43,449 nucleotides of DNA from Candidatus Eisenbergiella intestinipullorum (GTDB taxonomy: Bacteria; Bacillota; Clostridia; Lachnospirales; Lachnospiraceae): positions 1-43,449 of the forward strand of contig DWWH01000005.1 of the NCBI GenBank assembly GCA_019119815.1, in the 5' to 3' direction. The stretch's first letter is position 1, and each line of letters starts with the position of its first letter. Positions 9,060 through 17,574 of the stretch are shown here, in pieces. Position numbers and translations under genes: made by a program. The notes under the pieces are model-generated. The model was not told the origin of the DNA and made no database searches. It saw only the letters and a program-made list of their open reading frames with translations.

Positions 9060-9202
9060 CCGGCGTTACAGCTCAGCCTTCGGCAGAGCTGATAACGGCA
9101 TCCGGCCATTCCAGGCGCTTCGCGCCAGGCCGGATACTTCCAGCCGGTCTGTCTTCGTACGGTCTGCGCAGGAAATGCGCAGACCTGGCTGAGTAGTAGC
9201 CA
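9060..9202. other. Intergenic block of consecutive hairpins
   Basis: No gene is seen. Three inverted repeats follow one another: 9069-9091 (CAGCTC/GAGCTG around GCC/GGC), 9102-9133 (CCGGCC/GGCCGG around GGCGC/GCGCC) and 9161-9185 (a perfect 10-bp stem with a GGAAA loop). The third is embedded in an outer CAGCC/GGCTG pairing. The block ends in a terminator-like hairpin at 9203-9228. It may be a structured RNA or a palindromic repeat element; no promoter driving it was found. Confidence 0.5.
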
Positions 9203-9228
9203 GCCGGCCCGCTCAGCCGGCCCTTTTT
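9203..9228 (+). terminator. Probable rho-independent terminator (plus strand)
   Basis: GCCGGC (9203-9208) pairs with a second GCCGGC (9216-9221), and a run of five T follows. It closes the hairpin block and insulates the next promoter. Confidence 0.5.
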
Positions 9229-9229
9229 A

Positions 9230-9258
9230 TTGACAATAAGCACGAAAAAGCGTAGTAT
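9230..9258 (+). promoter_or_regulatory. Promoter of the DUF402 gene
   Basis: A perfect TTGACA (9230-9235) is followed after 17 bp by TAGTAT (9253-9258). It starts a long leader of about 200 nt before the coding region at 9468. Confidence 0.7.
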
Positions 9259-9375
9259 TCTGAATATATATAATTTTTTTCCATTTTTACCTCCATGCCG
9301 AAGCGTTTCTGCGCTGAGGAACGCACGCCGGGCCTCCGGTTCGTCGTTGCAGCCACAGGATCAGCAGCGCTCCGG

Positions 9376-9455
9376 CCCCAATCCGGATTGGGACATGCGC
9401 CGTCGAGCGCATGTCCCAGGCTTTCATATCATAAAAGACCTGCCTGCAGGCAGGA
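9376..9455 (+). promoter_or_regulatory. Structured leader of the DUF402 gene with mutually exclusive hairpins
   Basis: A perfect 12-bp stem (9389-9400 with 9407-9418, loop CGTCGA) shares its first bases with a smaller hairpin CCCAAT-CCGG-ATTGGG just upstream. The two cannot form at once. A 16-bp perfect palindrome (CCTGCCTG/CAGGCAGG, about 9440-9455) lies immediately before the GAAGGAGG ribosome binding site. The arrangement resembles a cis-acting RNA switch or attenuator. No known riboswitch class was recognised. Confidence 0.45.
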
Positions 9456-9467
9456 GAAGGAGGGCAC

Positions 9468-9995
9468 ATGACTGTTTCCGCTTTGTACCGCAAACGTCTG
9501 ATCCCGGAGGAATGCGTCCGTCTGAAGGATGATGTCATTCTTTTCAACGGGCCGGGCCTTCTCGTGACCTCCTGGAAAGCGCTGAAGCCACGGCCGGATC
9601 TCAGCCATGGCTTCTCCTGTTATTATCTGGACGAGGGCTATAAGATCAGCCGCTTCTATGCCGCTGACAATTCGCTCCTCTATCATTACTGCGACATTAT
9701 CTCGCCGGACTACGATCCCCAAACCGCCTCCCTCATCGTGACCGATCTGCTCGCCGATGTCATTATCTATCCGGACGGCTTCGTCAAAGTCGTGGATCTG
9801 GAGGAAATGGCGGATGCGGTGGACGCAGGCGTTCTGGACATCCCTCTTCTGCGCACCGCACTGAGATCTCTGAACCGGCTCCTGCAGGCTGTCTATGCCG
9901 GAAAGCTTCCGGAGCTCTCCCGTCCCCTGGAACGCTTTGACCCGAACTGCCCTGCCTCCTCCGTTCTTAATAGAACACATGTCCCCCGATATTGA
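9468..9995 (+). CDS. DUF402 domain-containing protein
   Basis: This 175-residue protein matches the DUF402 family, in which characterised members are nucleoside tri-/diphosphate phosphatases. Visible family features are YYLDEGYKISRFY (about residues 52-64), a central HYCDIISPDYD stretch and a conserved acidic VVDLEEMADAVDAG near residue 110. Whether the metal-binding and catalytic residues of the phosphatase are all present cannot be judged by eye. The start ATG has a strong GAAGGAGG. Its 3' end overlaps the convergent SleB-like gene by 29 bp. A long folded leader suggests regulation after transcription starts. Confidence 0.75.
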   Translation: MTVSALYRKRLIPEECVRLKDDVILFNGPGLLVTSWKALKPRPDLSHGFSCYYLDEGYKISRFYAADNSLLYHYCDIISPDYDPQTASLIVTDLLADVIIYPDGFVKVVDLEEMADAVDAGVLDIPLLRTALRSLNRLLQAVYAGKLPELSRPLERFDPNCPASSVLNRTHVPRY

Positions 9996-11127
9996 TCCCT
10001 GTCAGTCCGGGAATGGGGGTGCGGAAGAATACGCAGGTTCCCACATTGCTGTAGCCGCTCATGGCCTCATCCGCAGCCCGATAGCAGCTGTCCGTCGCCC
10101 GGTTTTCCGCCAGCGCCAGCGCCAGACGGCCTGTGGATACGGGTTCAAACTGTCCGCTCTGATAGATGACGCCCGACAGAGTATTGGGAAAAACGGAGCT
10201 GAGCACACGGTTGATCACCACCGCACCGACGGCCACCTGACCGTCATAGGGCTCTCCTCCCGCTTCACAGTAGATCAGATTGGCCAGGAGATAGCGGTCA
10301 CCCTCCGTAAAAGTCACTTCCGAAATGTCGCGCCAGCTGGACTGCGCCGCCAGACGGGATTTCCGGATCTCCTCCTCCAGCTTTTTCTGCAGCGCCGCAA
10401 TGTTTTCATCCTGTGCAGCGATCTGAGCCTCCAGCACCTCCACCTGCGCTTCCGCGGTAGCAATCTGATCGGAATAAGCGGAAATGCTGCTCTGCGTCTG
10501 ACTGATCAGGCCGGAAAAGCGGTCATGCTCCGCTTCTGCAGACGCCTGCATCTCTTCCAGCTGATCCATGTCTTCCTCCAGCTGCGCCTCCTTTTCTTCC
10601 ACCGCTTCTCTTGCCTCCTGATAGGCGGCGAGCATCTTCTGATCATAGGAGGCCATCTGGCTGAAATATTCCGTCATGTTCAGAACTTCGCCAAGGGAAT
10701 CTGCAGAAAGAATGGCTTCCAGATAGGAGGTGCTGCTTCTTTCATAGGAATACTGGATCCTCTTTTTCAGACACAGATACTGCCTTTCCTCCGTTGCCTT
10801 TGCTTCCTCCAGCTCTGCCTGAGTCGTCTCGATCTCCTCATTCTTGGCGATAATATTGTTTTCGATCTCTTCCAGGCTGCTGCTCACTTCTGCAAGCTGG
10901 CTGTTTAAGCTGTTCAGCTCTCCCTGAAGGCTTCCCTTGGCCTCCTCCATGCTGGTGATATTTTCCTCCTGAGCATTTTTCTGATCCTCAGTGGCTTCCC
11001 GCTGTTCCTTCGCGTCCTCCAGCTGCTGCCTCGTGTTGGAAGTGGCCTCCGCGCCCAGACCTGGGACCGTAAGCATGACCAGCGTGAGCATTCCCGCGAT
11101 CAGCCTGCGTTTTCCCATTTTTTTCAT
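9967..11127 (-). CDS. Secreted coiled-coil protein with SleB/CwlJ-type cell wall hydrolase domain
   Basis: This 386-residue protein has a signal peptide (about residues 1-27). A long coiled coil of PcsB type follows (about 30-262, rich in Glu/Gln/Lys heptads). The C-terminal Hydrolase_2 domain (about 275-386) begins LLANLIYCEAGGEPYDGQ, with the likely catalytic Glu at 288. Hydrolase_2 enzymes (SleB, CwlJ) cut peptidoglycan, classically the spore cortex. The coiled coil suggests a regulated, division- or envelope-associated member instead of a germination enzyme. The ATG has AGGAG 8 nt upstream. It is the last gene of the minus-strand run, following the dCMP deaminase gene by 32 bp. Confidence 0.85.
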   Translation of the reverse strand: MKKMGKRRLIAGMLTLVMLTVPGLGAEATSNTRQQLEDAKEQREATEDQKNAQEENITSMEEAKGSLQGELNSLNSQLAEVSSSLEEIENNIIAKNEEIETTQAELEEAKATEERQYLCLKKRIQYSYERSSTSYLEAILSADSLGEVLNMTEYFSQMASYDQKMLAAYQEAREAVEEKEAQLEEDMDQLEEMQASAEAEHDRFSGLISQTQSSISAYSDQIATAEAQVEVLEAQIAAQDENIAALQKKLEEEIRKSRLAAQSSWRDISEVTFTEGDRYLLANLIYCEAGGEPYDGQVAVGAVVINRVLSSVFPNTLSGVIYQSGQFEPVSTGRLALALAENRATDSCYRAADEAMSGYSNVGTCVFFRTPIPGLTGINIGGHVFY

Positions 11128-11159
11128 CCGTATTTCTCCTCTTTCCGTCTCCGGTCCTT

Positions 11160-11639
11160 CTATAATGCAAGAGTCACGTTCCGGCCTGCCGGTTCATACT
11201 TCCGGTAACGCACGCCGGCTGCGTCCAGCATGCGCTTGGAAGCGCGCACCGAAGGCGTATCCGCATATTTGTCGCATTCATATACGATCTCTCTGATGCC
11301 GCTCTGGATGATTGCCTTCGCACATTCATTGCAGGGAAACAGGGACACATACAATCTGGCGCCCGCCAGGCTCCCTCCTCTGTAGTTCAGGATGGCGTTC
11401 AGCTCGCTGTGGGTCACATAAGGATATTTGGTTTCCTCTTCCTCCCCGTATTTGTCCCAGGGAAATACATCGTCGGAGCAGCCGATCGGAAATCCGTTAT
11501 AGCCCATGGACAAAATTTTGTTGTCGCTGCTGACGATGCAGGCTCCCACCTGCGTGTTCGGATCTTTGGAACGCATCCCGGACAGCTTGGCAACTCCCAT
11601 AAAATATTCATCCCATGTGATATAATCCTGTCTCTTCAT
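11160..11639 (-). CDS. Deoxycytidylate (dCMP) deaminase family protein
   Basis: This 159-residue zinc-dependent deaminase has the HSELNAIL motif (His77, Glu79) and the PCNEC motif (Cys103, Cys106). These are the zinc ligands and proton shuttle of the cytidine/deoxycytidylate deaminase family. It most likely converts dCMP to dUMP for thymidylate synthesis (ComEB/dCMP deaminase group). The insertion with DDVFPWDKYGEEEETKY lies where dCMP deaminases carry their nucleotide and effector contacts. AAAGGAG lies 5 nt before the ATG. It is 18 bp downstream of upp, so the two pyrimidine-salvage genes are probably co-transcribed. Confidence 0.88.
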   Translation of the reverse strand: MKRQDYITWDEYFMGVAKLSGMRSKDPNTQVGACIVSSDNKILSMGYNGFPIGCSDDVFPWDKYGEEEETKYPYVTHSELNAILNYRGGSLAGARLYVSLFPCNECAKAIIQSGIREIVYECDKYADTPSVRASKRMLDAAGVRYRKYEPAGRNVTLAL

Positions 11640-11657
11640 GACTGCTCCTTTCCCACT

Positions 11658-12287
11658 TTACTTCGTTCCGAAGATCCTGTCGCCCGCGTCTCCCAGACCA
11701 GGCACGATATAACCATGGTCATTCAGCTTCTCATCCAGCGCTCCAATATACAGATCCACGTCAGGATGCTCCTCCTGCATCCGGGCAACCCCTTCCGGCG
11801 CCGCGATGATGCACATGAAATGGATCTTCCTGCAGCCTTTCTCCTTCAGCATCCGGATAGCGGCCACGGAAGAGCCTCCGGTCGCCAGCATGGGATCTAC
11901 CACGAATACCTCTCTCTCCGCACAGTCGGCCGGAAGCTTGCAGTAGTATTCCACCGGTTCCAGCGTCTCCGGATCACGGTAAAGACCGATGTGTCCCACC
12001 TTCGCGGCAGGGATCAGGTTCAGGACACCGTCCACCATGCCCAGGCCGGCGCGCAGGATCGGTACGATCGCCATTTTTTTCCCGCGCAGCTCCTTCACCG
12101 TCGTTCTGCAGATCGGCGTTGTGATCTCCACATCCGTAAGCGGCAGGTTCCTCGTCGCTTCATAGCAGATCAGCATTGCGATCTCCCCGATCGTCTGCCG
12201 GAAATCCTTGGTCCCCGTCTCGAGTCTTCTGATATATCCAATCTTGTGCTGTATGAGCGGATGATCCATAATTACTACCTTTGACAT
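11658..12287 (-). CDS. upp: Uracil phosphoribosyltransferase
   Basis: This 209-residue enzyme is a full-length match to Upp. It joins uracil and PRPP to give UMP in pyrimidine salvage. The PRPP-binding loop reads [12 protein letters not shown] (about residues 129-140), the N-terminal [12 protein letters not shown] is diagnostic, and the C-terminal uracil-binding [12 protein letters not shown] is present. AGGAGGA lies 5-6 nt before the ATG. It sits between rpiB and the dCMP deaminase gene, a frequent order in Clostridia. Confidence 0.96.
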   Translation of the reverse strand: MSKVVIMDHPLIQHKIGYIRRLETGTKDFRQTIGEIAMLICYEATRNLPLTDVEITTPICRTTVKELRGKKMAIVPILRAGLGMVDGVLNLIPAAKVGHIGLYRDPETLEPVEYYCKLPADCAEREVFVVDPMLATGGSSVAAIRMLKEKGCRKIHFMCIIAAPEGVARMQEEHPDVDLYIGALDEKLNDHGYIVPGLGDAGDRIFGTK

Positions 12288-12397
12288 GTTTTCTCCTCCT
12301 GTCCGTTCTTCTTTCAGCAGTCCTGCGGCCTGCGGTTTCTGCCCGGCCGTCTCTTTCAGGGCGCCGTCTTTCTCATCACCGGTATTTCAGGTCAGCA

Positions 12398-12844
12398 TCA
12401 CGGTTTCTGTTCCATCGCCGTTATCTTTCCGATCCTGCGCACATGCTTCTCCTCCCCGGAAAAAGGCGTGTCCAGAAAAGCTTCCACAATGCCCAGCGCC
12501 AGGTTTTTCCCGACGATCCCGGCTCCCATCGCCAGCATGTTCGCGTCGTTATGCTCTCTCGTAAGTCTGGCAGAAACCGTATCCGCGCAGAGCGCACAGC
12601 GGATCTTCTCCACCTTGTTGGCAACGATGGAAATGCCGATCCCTGTGGTGCAGATCACGATCCCCCTGTCGCATTCTCCCGCCGCTACGGCTTCCGCAGC
12701 CTTTCGCCCGAAATCCGGATAATCACAGGAAGCTTCGTCAAAGCAGCCGAAATCCTCCCATTCCATTCCTCTTCCGTCCAGATAACGGATCACCTCCTGC
12801 TTCAGCGCATAACCGCCATGGTCACAGCCCAGTGCAATCTTCAT
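12398..12844 (-). CDS. rpiB: Ribose-5-phosphate isomerase B
   Basis: This 148-residue protein belongs to the RpiB/LacAB sugar isomerases. It starts MKIALGCDHGG (Asp8 and His9 in the substrate pocket) and has the catalytic Cys65 in ICTTGIGISIVANK, and NDANMLAMG near residue 100. It interconverts ribose 5-phosphate and ribulose 5-phosphate in the non-oxidative pentose phosphate pathway. GGAGG precedes the ATG by 9 nt. It lies 53 bp downstream of the sua5 gene and 110 bp upstream of upp, consistent with one long transcript. Confidence 0.93.
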   Translation of the reverse strand: MKIALGCDHGGYALKQEVIRYLDGRGMEWEDFGCFDEASCDYPDFGRKAAEAVAAGECDRGIVICTTGIGISIVANKVEKIRCALCADTVSARLTREHNDANMLAMGAGIVGKNLALGIVEAFLDTPFSGEEKHVRRIGKITAMEQKP

Positions 12845-12897
12845 CTCATTCTTCCTCCATTCCTAAGGCTCGCTTTGTAATGCTTTCCGCTCCGGCT

Positions 12898-13947
12898 TTA
12901 TACCCTGATCACGTGATGGCCTGCCGCCTTCAAAAGCCGGTTCATGATGGCCTGTCCCATTCCGTGAGAGGAAAAGGCCTCAGAATACATGACCTCGATC
13001 CCTTCGTCATCAAATTCCCGCAGGATCCGATAGAGGCTGTGAGCGATCGCCTCTTCATCTTCCCGGCTTCCCACACTCTTGACGCTGTCGGCCAGATAGC
13101 GGGACGCGGTCTCATCCACAGCGATCACGCCGGTCTTCTTTCCCTCCTGAGCGGCCTGACGGCACAGCGCATTGATGCGCTCCGTCACCCGTTCCGGCTC
13201 TCCTTCCACGATCGCCAGCTCCCCCTTCGGCGCATAATGGCGGTACTTCATGCCGGGAGCCTTCGGCCGCTGCGCTGACGAAGCGTCCAGAATCGTCCGG
13301 TCCACCAGAACTTTTCCCAGAACCTCCTCCAGCATTTCCTGCGTCACATAGCCGGGTCTCAGGATCATGGGATCCTTTTCCGTCAGGTCCAGGATCGTAG
13401 ATTCCAGTCCGATCCCGACATCTCCGCCGTCCAGGATCATATCGATCTTTCCATCCATGTCCTCCGCCACATATCTGGCGCTGGTCGGGCTTGGCTTTCC
13501 CGAGGTATTCGCGCTGGGAGCCGCAACAAAACCGCCCGCCGCATCGATCATGCGCTGTGCCACCGGATGGGAGGGAAAACGCACCGCCACCGTAGACAGT
13601 CCGCCGGTCGTCTCCATCGGCACCACGTCCTTCTTGTTCAGTATCATGGTCAGGGGGCCGGGCCAGAACGCCCGCGCCACCAGAGCCGCCCTTTTGTCCG
13701 TATCCCAGGCGATCCGGTCCAGGTCACAGAGGCGGCAGATATGCACGATCAGAGGGTTGTCCGAAGGCCTTCCCTTCGCCGCATAGATCTTCCGGGAGGA
13801 AGCCGGATTCAGCGCATCCCCGCCCAGGCCGTACACGGTCTCGGTGGGAAAGGCCACCAGCCCCCCTGCCTTCAGGATCTCTCCCGCTTTCCTCAGCTTT
13901 TCTTCATCCCCGCTGCTTCCATCCATCACTTCATAAAGTGTCTTCAT
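12898..13947 (-). CDS. L-threonylcarbamoyladenylate synthase (Sua5/TsaC type)
   Basis: This 349-residue protein has the long Sua5 architecture. An N-terminal YrdC/TsaC domain (about residues 10-205) carries GGLVAFPTETVYGLG and KGRPSDNPLIVHI. A C-terminal Sua5 domain follows (about 215-349), with the linking PGMKYRHYAPKGEL. It makes threonylcarbamoyl-AMP from threonine, bicarbonate and ATP, the first step of the t6A37 modification of ANN-decoding tRNAs. The frame is open to 14115, but the family's N terminus aligns with the ATG at 13947, and a longer start would overlap the amidase gene. The ribosome binding site is modest (AGAAAG). Confidence 0.92.
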   Translation of the reverse strand: MKTLYEVMDGSSGDEEKLRKAGEILKAGGLVAFPTETVYGLGGDALNPASSRKIYAAKGRPSDNPLIVHICRLCDLDRIAWDTDKRAALVARAFWPGPLTMILNKKDVVPMETTGGLSTVAVRFPSHPVAQRMIDAAGGFVAAPSANTSGKPSPTSARYVAEDMDGKIDMILDGGDVGIGLESTILDLTEKDPMILRPGYVTQEMLEEVLGKVLVDRTILDASSAQRPKAPGMKYRHYAPKGELAIVEGEPERVTERINALCRQAAQEGKKTGVIAVDETASRYLADSVKSVGSREDEEAIAHSLYRILREFDDEGIEVMYSEAFSSHGMGQAIMNRLLKAAGHHVIRV

Positions 13948-13988
13948 TCTTTCTGCTTCTTTCTGCTTCCCTGGCTGCTTCCCGCCCG

Positions 13989-14705
13989 TCAGGCACTCTT
14001 TCCATATGTGGAAAGATACTGCATCAGGGCCATGTGAATATGCCAGGCAAGCTTTTCCTGATAATAATCGTCGGTAAGCTTCGCCGCTTCCTCTCTGCTG
14101 GACAAAAAACCGCATTCCACGATCACCAGCGGCCTTCCTGTCTTTTTCAGCAGGTAATAGCTGTCGTTCGCCCGGGAGGATCTGTGATTTTCCGGATCCA
14201 GCTTTTCCGCCAGGCGCTTCTGGATCAGACCGGCCGCATGCTCTCCGGCCCCGCTTCCTTTATAATAGAACACCTGCGCGCCCCTGACTGATCCGTCCTC
14301 ATAGCTGTTCTGGTGGATGCTCACCGCAATATCCGGCTGCGCCTCCTCGATGATCTGAACGCGCTGCTTCATATCCTGAACCTTCTTGTTGGATGCGTTC
14401 TCATCATAAAGTCCGGTATCTGTGGTCCGGGTCATCACCACCTTCACGTCCGAAGCCTCCAGAAACATCCTGAGCTTTTCAGCGATCTGCAGATTCAGCT
14501 CCTTTTCCAACTCTCCGTTCGCGCCTACCTTCCCGGGATCAACGCCTCCGTGTCCCGCATCGATCACCACGCATGGCACATCGGCCGCCTTTGCCTGTTC
14601 CTCATTCACCAGAACGGCTGTCTGACCGGCCGACCAGAACATGGCGCTCAGCAGAAGGACCGTAGCAGCTCCTTTCAGCATTCCTTCCTTTAATTCCGTC
14701 CTCAT
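13989..14705 (-). CDS. cwlD: N-acetylmuramoyl-L-alanine amidase (CwlD-like)
   Basis: This 238-residue Amidase_3 protein has an N-terminal membrane anchor or signal (about residues 10-32). All zinc-site motifs are present: DAGHGG (His52), EKELNLQIA (Glu69), SIHQNS (His131) and the catalytic VECGFLS (Glu197). Length and architecture match CwlD, which removes peptides from muramic acid during spore cortex synthesis. A vegetative amidase remains possible. GGAGG lies 5 nt before the ATG. It is positioned between GH18 and sua5 in the same-strand run. Confidence 0.85.
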   Translation of the reverse strand: MRTELKEGMLKGAATVLLLSAMFWSAGQTAVLVNEEQAKAADVPCVVIDAGHGGVDPGKVGANGELEKELNLQIAEKLRMFLEASDVKVVMTRTTDTGLYDENASNKKVQDMKQRVQIIEEAQPDIAVSIHQNSYEDGSVRGAQVFYYKGSGAGEHAAGLIQKRLAEKLDPENHRSSRANDSYYLLKKTGRPLVIVECGFLSSREEAAKLTDDYYQEKLAWHIHMALMQYLSTYGKSA

Positions 14706-14798
14706 CAGGTCCTCCGCATTCCGTTTGTTCCATATATATGAACCCTCCGGAATGAAAAGACCCCTGCCCGGCCCGCCGGCCTTTCACAGGCTGTTTTC

Positions 14799-16469
14799 TC
14801 AGCTGTTCACAAAGTCCGAGATTGCCGCCCATACCTCCGGGTGACCGCTCTCATACCCCAGCTTCCAGGCCGCCACACCGCCGATACCGTATTCCTTCAT
14901 TACGCCGAGCTTCGCCTGCAAAGACTGTTCATCCTCCAGCCATACCTGGAAGCGGGCTCCGTCCTCTTCAAACTCCGCATAATTCTGGCAGGTCGTCTCG
15001 TCCCACACTGTCTCGACGCCCCGCTGTGCAAGAAAATTCTCCGCAGCCGTCATGCCCACCGCCTGGCTCTGCACTCCCTCGGACGTGGTCTCCCAGATCC
15101 GGGTATAGAAGGGAAGCGCGTTCACCACCTTCTCCGCAGGCACGTACTGCAGCATGGTGCTGATCCCTTCCTCCACATAGCCGATCGAGGCCACGCTTCC
15201 CGTTTCCTGAGAACCGCCATAATGCTCGTCATAGCCCATGATGATCACATAATCCGCGACAACGCCCTGCTCCTTCCAGTGATAATGAGAATTATAGCCC
15301 TTCGGCACATAATTGTCCACAGACAGGACCAGTCCATTTGCACGGCAGGGAATGGACAGCTCTCTTATGAATTCAATATAATCCTCTCCCGCATCTTCCG
15401 GCACCTGTTCAAAGTCCACGTTGATGCCGTCCACACCCAGCGCCTGTGCCGCGCTGATCAGACCTTCGATCAGCTTCTGCCTTTTGCTCGTATAGGAGAG
15501 GATCTCCCTGATGTCCACATCGTAAGTGAAATTATCGACAAGAGCCCATACCTCAAGCCCCCTGTCGTGCGCTTCCTGCACATAAGCGCTGCTTCCGATG
15601 TTGACAAAGCTTCCTTCGCCGTCGCTCAGGAAAAACCAGGTAGGGCAGATCACATTCATGCCGCTCACGCCGTCCAGGACCTCCGAAAGCGTGGAATTAG
15701 CCGCCTCGCTGGTCACCTGATGCCAGCCCAGGCTGATCTTATGGTCTCTGCGGACCGAGGTATATTCCGGCTCCGCATAATCGGTCACCGGGATCAGCGT
15801 CTCGCTCCGTTCGTTTTTCAGACGTTTGTTCTCCACATAGCCGATAAAGCCGTCCTGGGTGACGATCTTGCTCCAGGTTTCCATCGTCTCCAGCACCGTG
15901 ACCTGAGTTCCGGCCTGCACTTTGGTAAGAATGTTGCTCTTGATCCCTCCCTGATAACGGACCGCCGTATCTTTTTTTATGTCCGCAGCCAGATGTTCAT
16001 CCCATGCCGTAGTCATCACCACCCGGTTCGGCTCCGTATACAGAGTGTAGGAAAAATTGGTGTACTTCTTCACATAGTCCAGCGCCACATACATCACGCC
16101 GTCTTCCAGGTAAGCCGGTACATAGCCGTCCTCTCCCGTCTCTCCCTGACGGGCGTAGAGGATCTCGTCCGGCGTGGTATAAAGAAGCCAGCCCTCATGA
16201 TAATCCGCATAAAACCGGTCATTCAGGAAGGCATGTACCGTCTCCAGCGGAAGGTAGCATCTGCCGTCCCTGACAATGCCCTTTTCTTCCCTGAGCTCAT
16301 CGTTCAGAACGATCGCCGCCTCATCGGATGCTTCCAGTCCGAAATACCCGTTCAGGTCCATCTGCTCCTTTGAATAGGAAAAGCGGTCCACAACCTTCAT
16401 CCCAAATGTAATGGCGATGATCGCAAAAATAAGGACGACCGCGATGATCACCGGAATTGCCTTTTTCAT
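14799..16469 (-). CDS. Membrane-anchored glycoside hydrolase family 18 protein with SH3 domain
   Basis: This 556-residue protein has an N-terminal transmembrane anchor (about residues 4-26). A copper-amine-oxidase-N-like region (about 45-165) and a bacterial SH3 domain (about 168-218) come next. The GH18 catalytic barrel (about 240-556) follows. The GH18 signature reads DGINVDFEQ (347-355) with the acid Glu354. YVIIMGYDEHY and the C-terminal GIGGVAAWKLGYE are also typical. The closest characterised type is the spore/germination glycosidase group (YaaH/YdhD-like) acting on N-acetylglucosamine linkages. AGGAGG lies upstream of the ATG, and a promoter is visible at 16495-16523. Confidence 0.88.
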   Translation of the reverse strand: MKKAIPVIIAVVLIFAIIAITFGMKVVDRFSYSKEQMDLNGYFGLEASDEAAIVLNDELREEKGIVRDGRCYLPLETVHAFLNDRFYADYHEGWLLYTTPDEILYARQGETGEDGYVPAYLEDGVMYVALDYVKKYTNFSYTLYTEPNRVVMTTAWDEHLAADIKKDTAVRYQGGIKSNILTKVQAGTQVTVLETMETWSKIVTQDGFIGYVENKRLKNERSETLIPVTDYAEPEYTSVRRDHKISLGWHQVTSEAANSTLSEVLDGVSGMNVICPTWFFLSDGEGSFVNIGSSAYVQEAHDRGLEVWALVDNFTYDVDIREILSYTSKRQKLIEGLISAAQALGVDGINVDFEQVPEDAGEDYIEFIRELSIPCRANGLVLSVDNYVPKGYNSHYHWKEQGVVADYVIIMGYDEHYGGSQETGSVASIGYVEEGISTMLQYVPAEKVVNALPFYTRIWETTSEGVQSQAVGMTAAENFLAQRGVETVWDETTCQNYAEFEEDGARFQVWLEDEQSLQAKLGVMKEYGIGGVAAWKLGYESGHPEVWAAISDFVNS

Positions 16470-16494
16470 CTTCCGTAACCTCCTGACCGTCCTT

Positions 16495-16523
16495 ATTATA
16501 GCAGACTATTGAAACATCGTCAT
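16495..16523 (-). promoter_or_regulatory. Promoter of the GH18-cwlD-sua5 gene run
   Basis: On the minus strand a -35 ATGACG (16518-16523) and a perfect -10 TATAAT (16495-16500) are spaced by 17 bp. They lie just upstream of the GH18 ribosome binding site. Confidence 0.6.
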
Positions 16524-16712
16524 TACCTATTTTTACATGTTCTTCATCGCAGCTAACGGTTTCCGCCGCCGTTTTCGGACATCCCGAAGGCGGCTTGGAT
16601 TCGGCAGATCCGGCGTGCAGCGGCGGACGGGGGCCCGCGATCGCACAGCTGCCGGATCCTGCACATTCATTTTACTTTTTTCAGACAGAAAGCCCTGGTA
16701 TCCGCGCGGCCT

Positions 16713-16925
16713 TTAAGGGCACTTCACCTTATCGTATCTGACCTGAGTCAGCTGTCCCTTCTCATCCATGACAAAGTCCGGCATATACACGGCGTCCTCA
16801 CAGACAAAATATTTTCTGGCGATCTCTTCCGGAGAAGACGGCTTTCCTTCCAGATACAGGTCCACGCCCTGCCCGCTGATCCTTTTCAAACGCTTTTTGA
16901 GCTCGATCTCATCGTCGTTCATCAT
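16713..16925 (-). CDS. Small hypothetical protein (about 70 aa)
   Basis: This 70-residue acidic/basic protein begins MMNDDEIELKKRLKRISG and contains YLEGKPSSPEEIARKYFVCEDAVYMPD-like sequence, without signal peptide or membrane segment. AGGGAGGG lies directly upstream of two adjacent ATG codons (16923-16925 and 16920-16922), and either may be used. I do not recognise the family. It stands alone between the GH18 promoter and a long non-coding stretch. Confidence 0.5.
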   Translation of the reverse strand: MMNDDEIELKKRLKRISGQGVDLYLEGKPSSPEEIARKYFVCEDAVYMPDFVMDEKGQLTQVRYDKVKCP

Positions 16926-17156
16926 AATTCCCTCCCTGTATGCACAAAGGGACATAACAGAGCTCCATTCAGAACGGTTTTCCAAAAGGACGTGATATAT
17001 AACCCCTATGCCCTCTGTTCATGCGGCAGCGACGATGCTCCATCAGCCTGTAAGATGCTCCCGGACCTGTATCGCGGAATTGTTGCAAAAAAAATACGCG
17101 AACAAAACTTTTACAGTTATCTTTTGAATTAAACTTGAATATCCAGGTGAAAATTT

Positions 17157-17170
17157 TGGAAACGATTTCT
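17157..17170. promoter_or_regulatory. CcpA-type cre-like site
   Basis: TGGAAACGATTTCT agrees with 13 of 14 positions of the catabolite-responsive element consensus of Firmicutes. It is about 250 bp from the nearest gene start on either side, so its target is unclear. Confidence 0.35.
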
Positions 17171-17448
17171 TTTCCGACAGGCACATAAGCCTGTAAGACC
17201 TCCTCATACTATATGGATGAGGCAGCAGCGAAACGATATTTCCGTCCGCTGTCGGTAAGATACAGAAGCCGCACCGCACAGCGGCCGCTTCTGCAGAATC
17301 TGCTTAAAATGTGGATCTGAAAAATTCCGGCTGCAGCTCCCCTCCTTCTGATACGGAGTGCCCGGAAGCATCTTTAGATGGATTATATCCGATAACTGGA
17401 AAATTAGCAAGCAATTTGTAAAAAAAAAGTGAAACAGTTCCCGGACGC

Positions 17449-17475
17449 TTGACTTCTCACCGGGTGCAGTATAAT
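17449..17475 (+). promoter_or_regulatory. Promoter of the mecA-like gene
   Basis: TTGACT (17449-17454) and TATAAT (17470-17475) are separated by 15 bp. Using the overlapping TAATAT as -10 would give 17 bp. The leader is about 95 nt. Confidence 0.55.
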
Positions 17476-17574
17476 ATATCTGTAATCGCAGATACTGTAA
17501 TTTACGTTCATTTTACACCTTTTCAGTCACACAAAAAAGGAATTTCTATATCTTTATATTGAGGATGTGATCAT

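Larger units (their letters stand above)
16926..17574. other. Long intergenic region without a convincing gene
   Basis: About 650 bp are noticeably more AT-rich than the neighbours. Short open frames occur on the minus strand but lack ribosome binding sites and look unlike protein. It holds a cre-like site (17157-17170), a hairpin around 17265-17296 (CAGAAGC/GCTTCTG) and, at its right end, the promoter of the mecA-like gene. Confidence 0.5.

Noticed and set aside
14841..16373. Long open frame of 510 codons on the plus strand
   Set aside because: It lies wholly inside the GH18 gene on the other strand and has no recognisable protein features. It is a product of GC-rich codon bias.
17204..17410. 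Short minus-strand frame in the gap before the mecA-like gene
   Set aside because: It has no ribosome binding site and its composition is unlike its neighbours.
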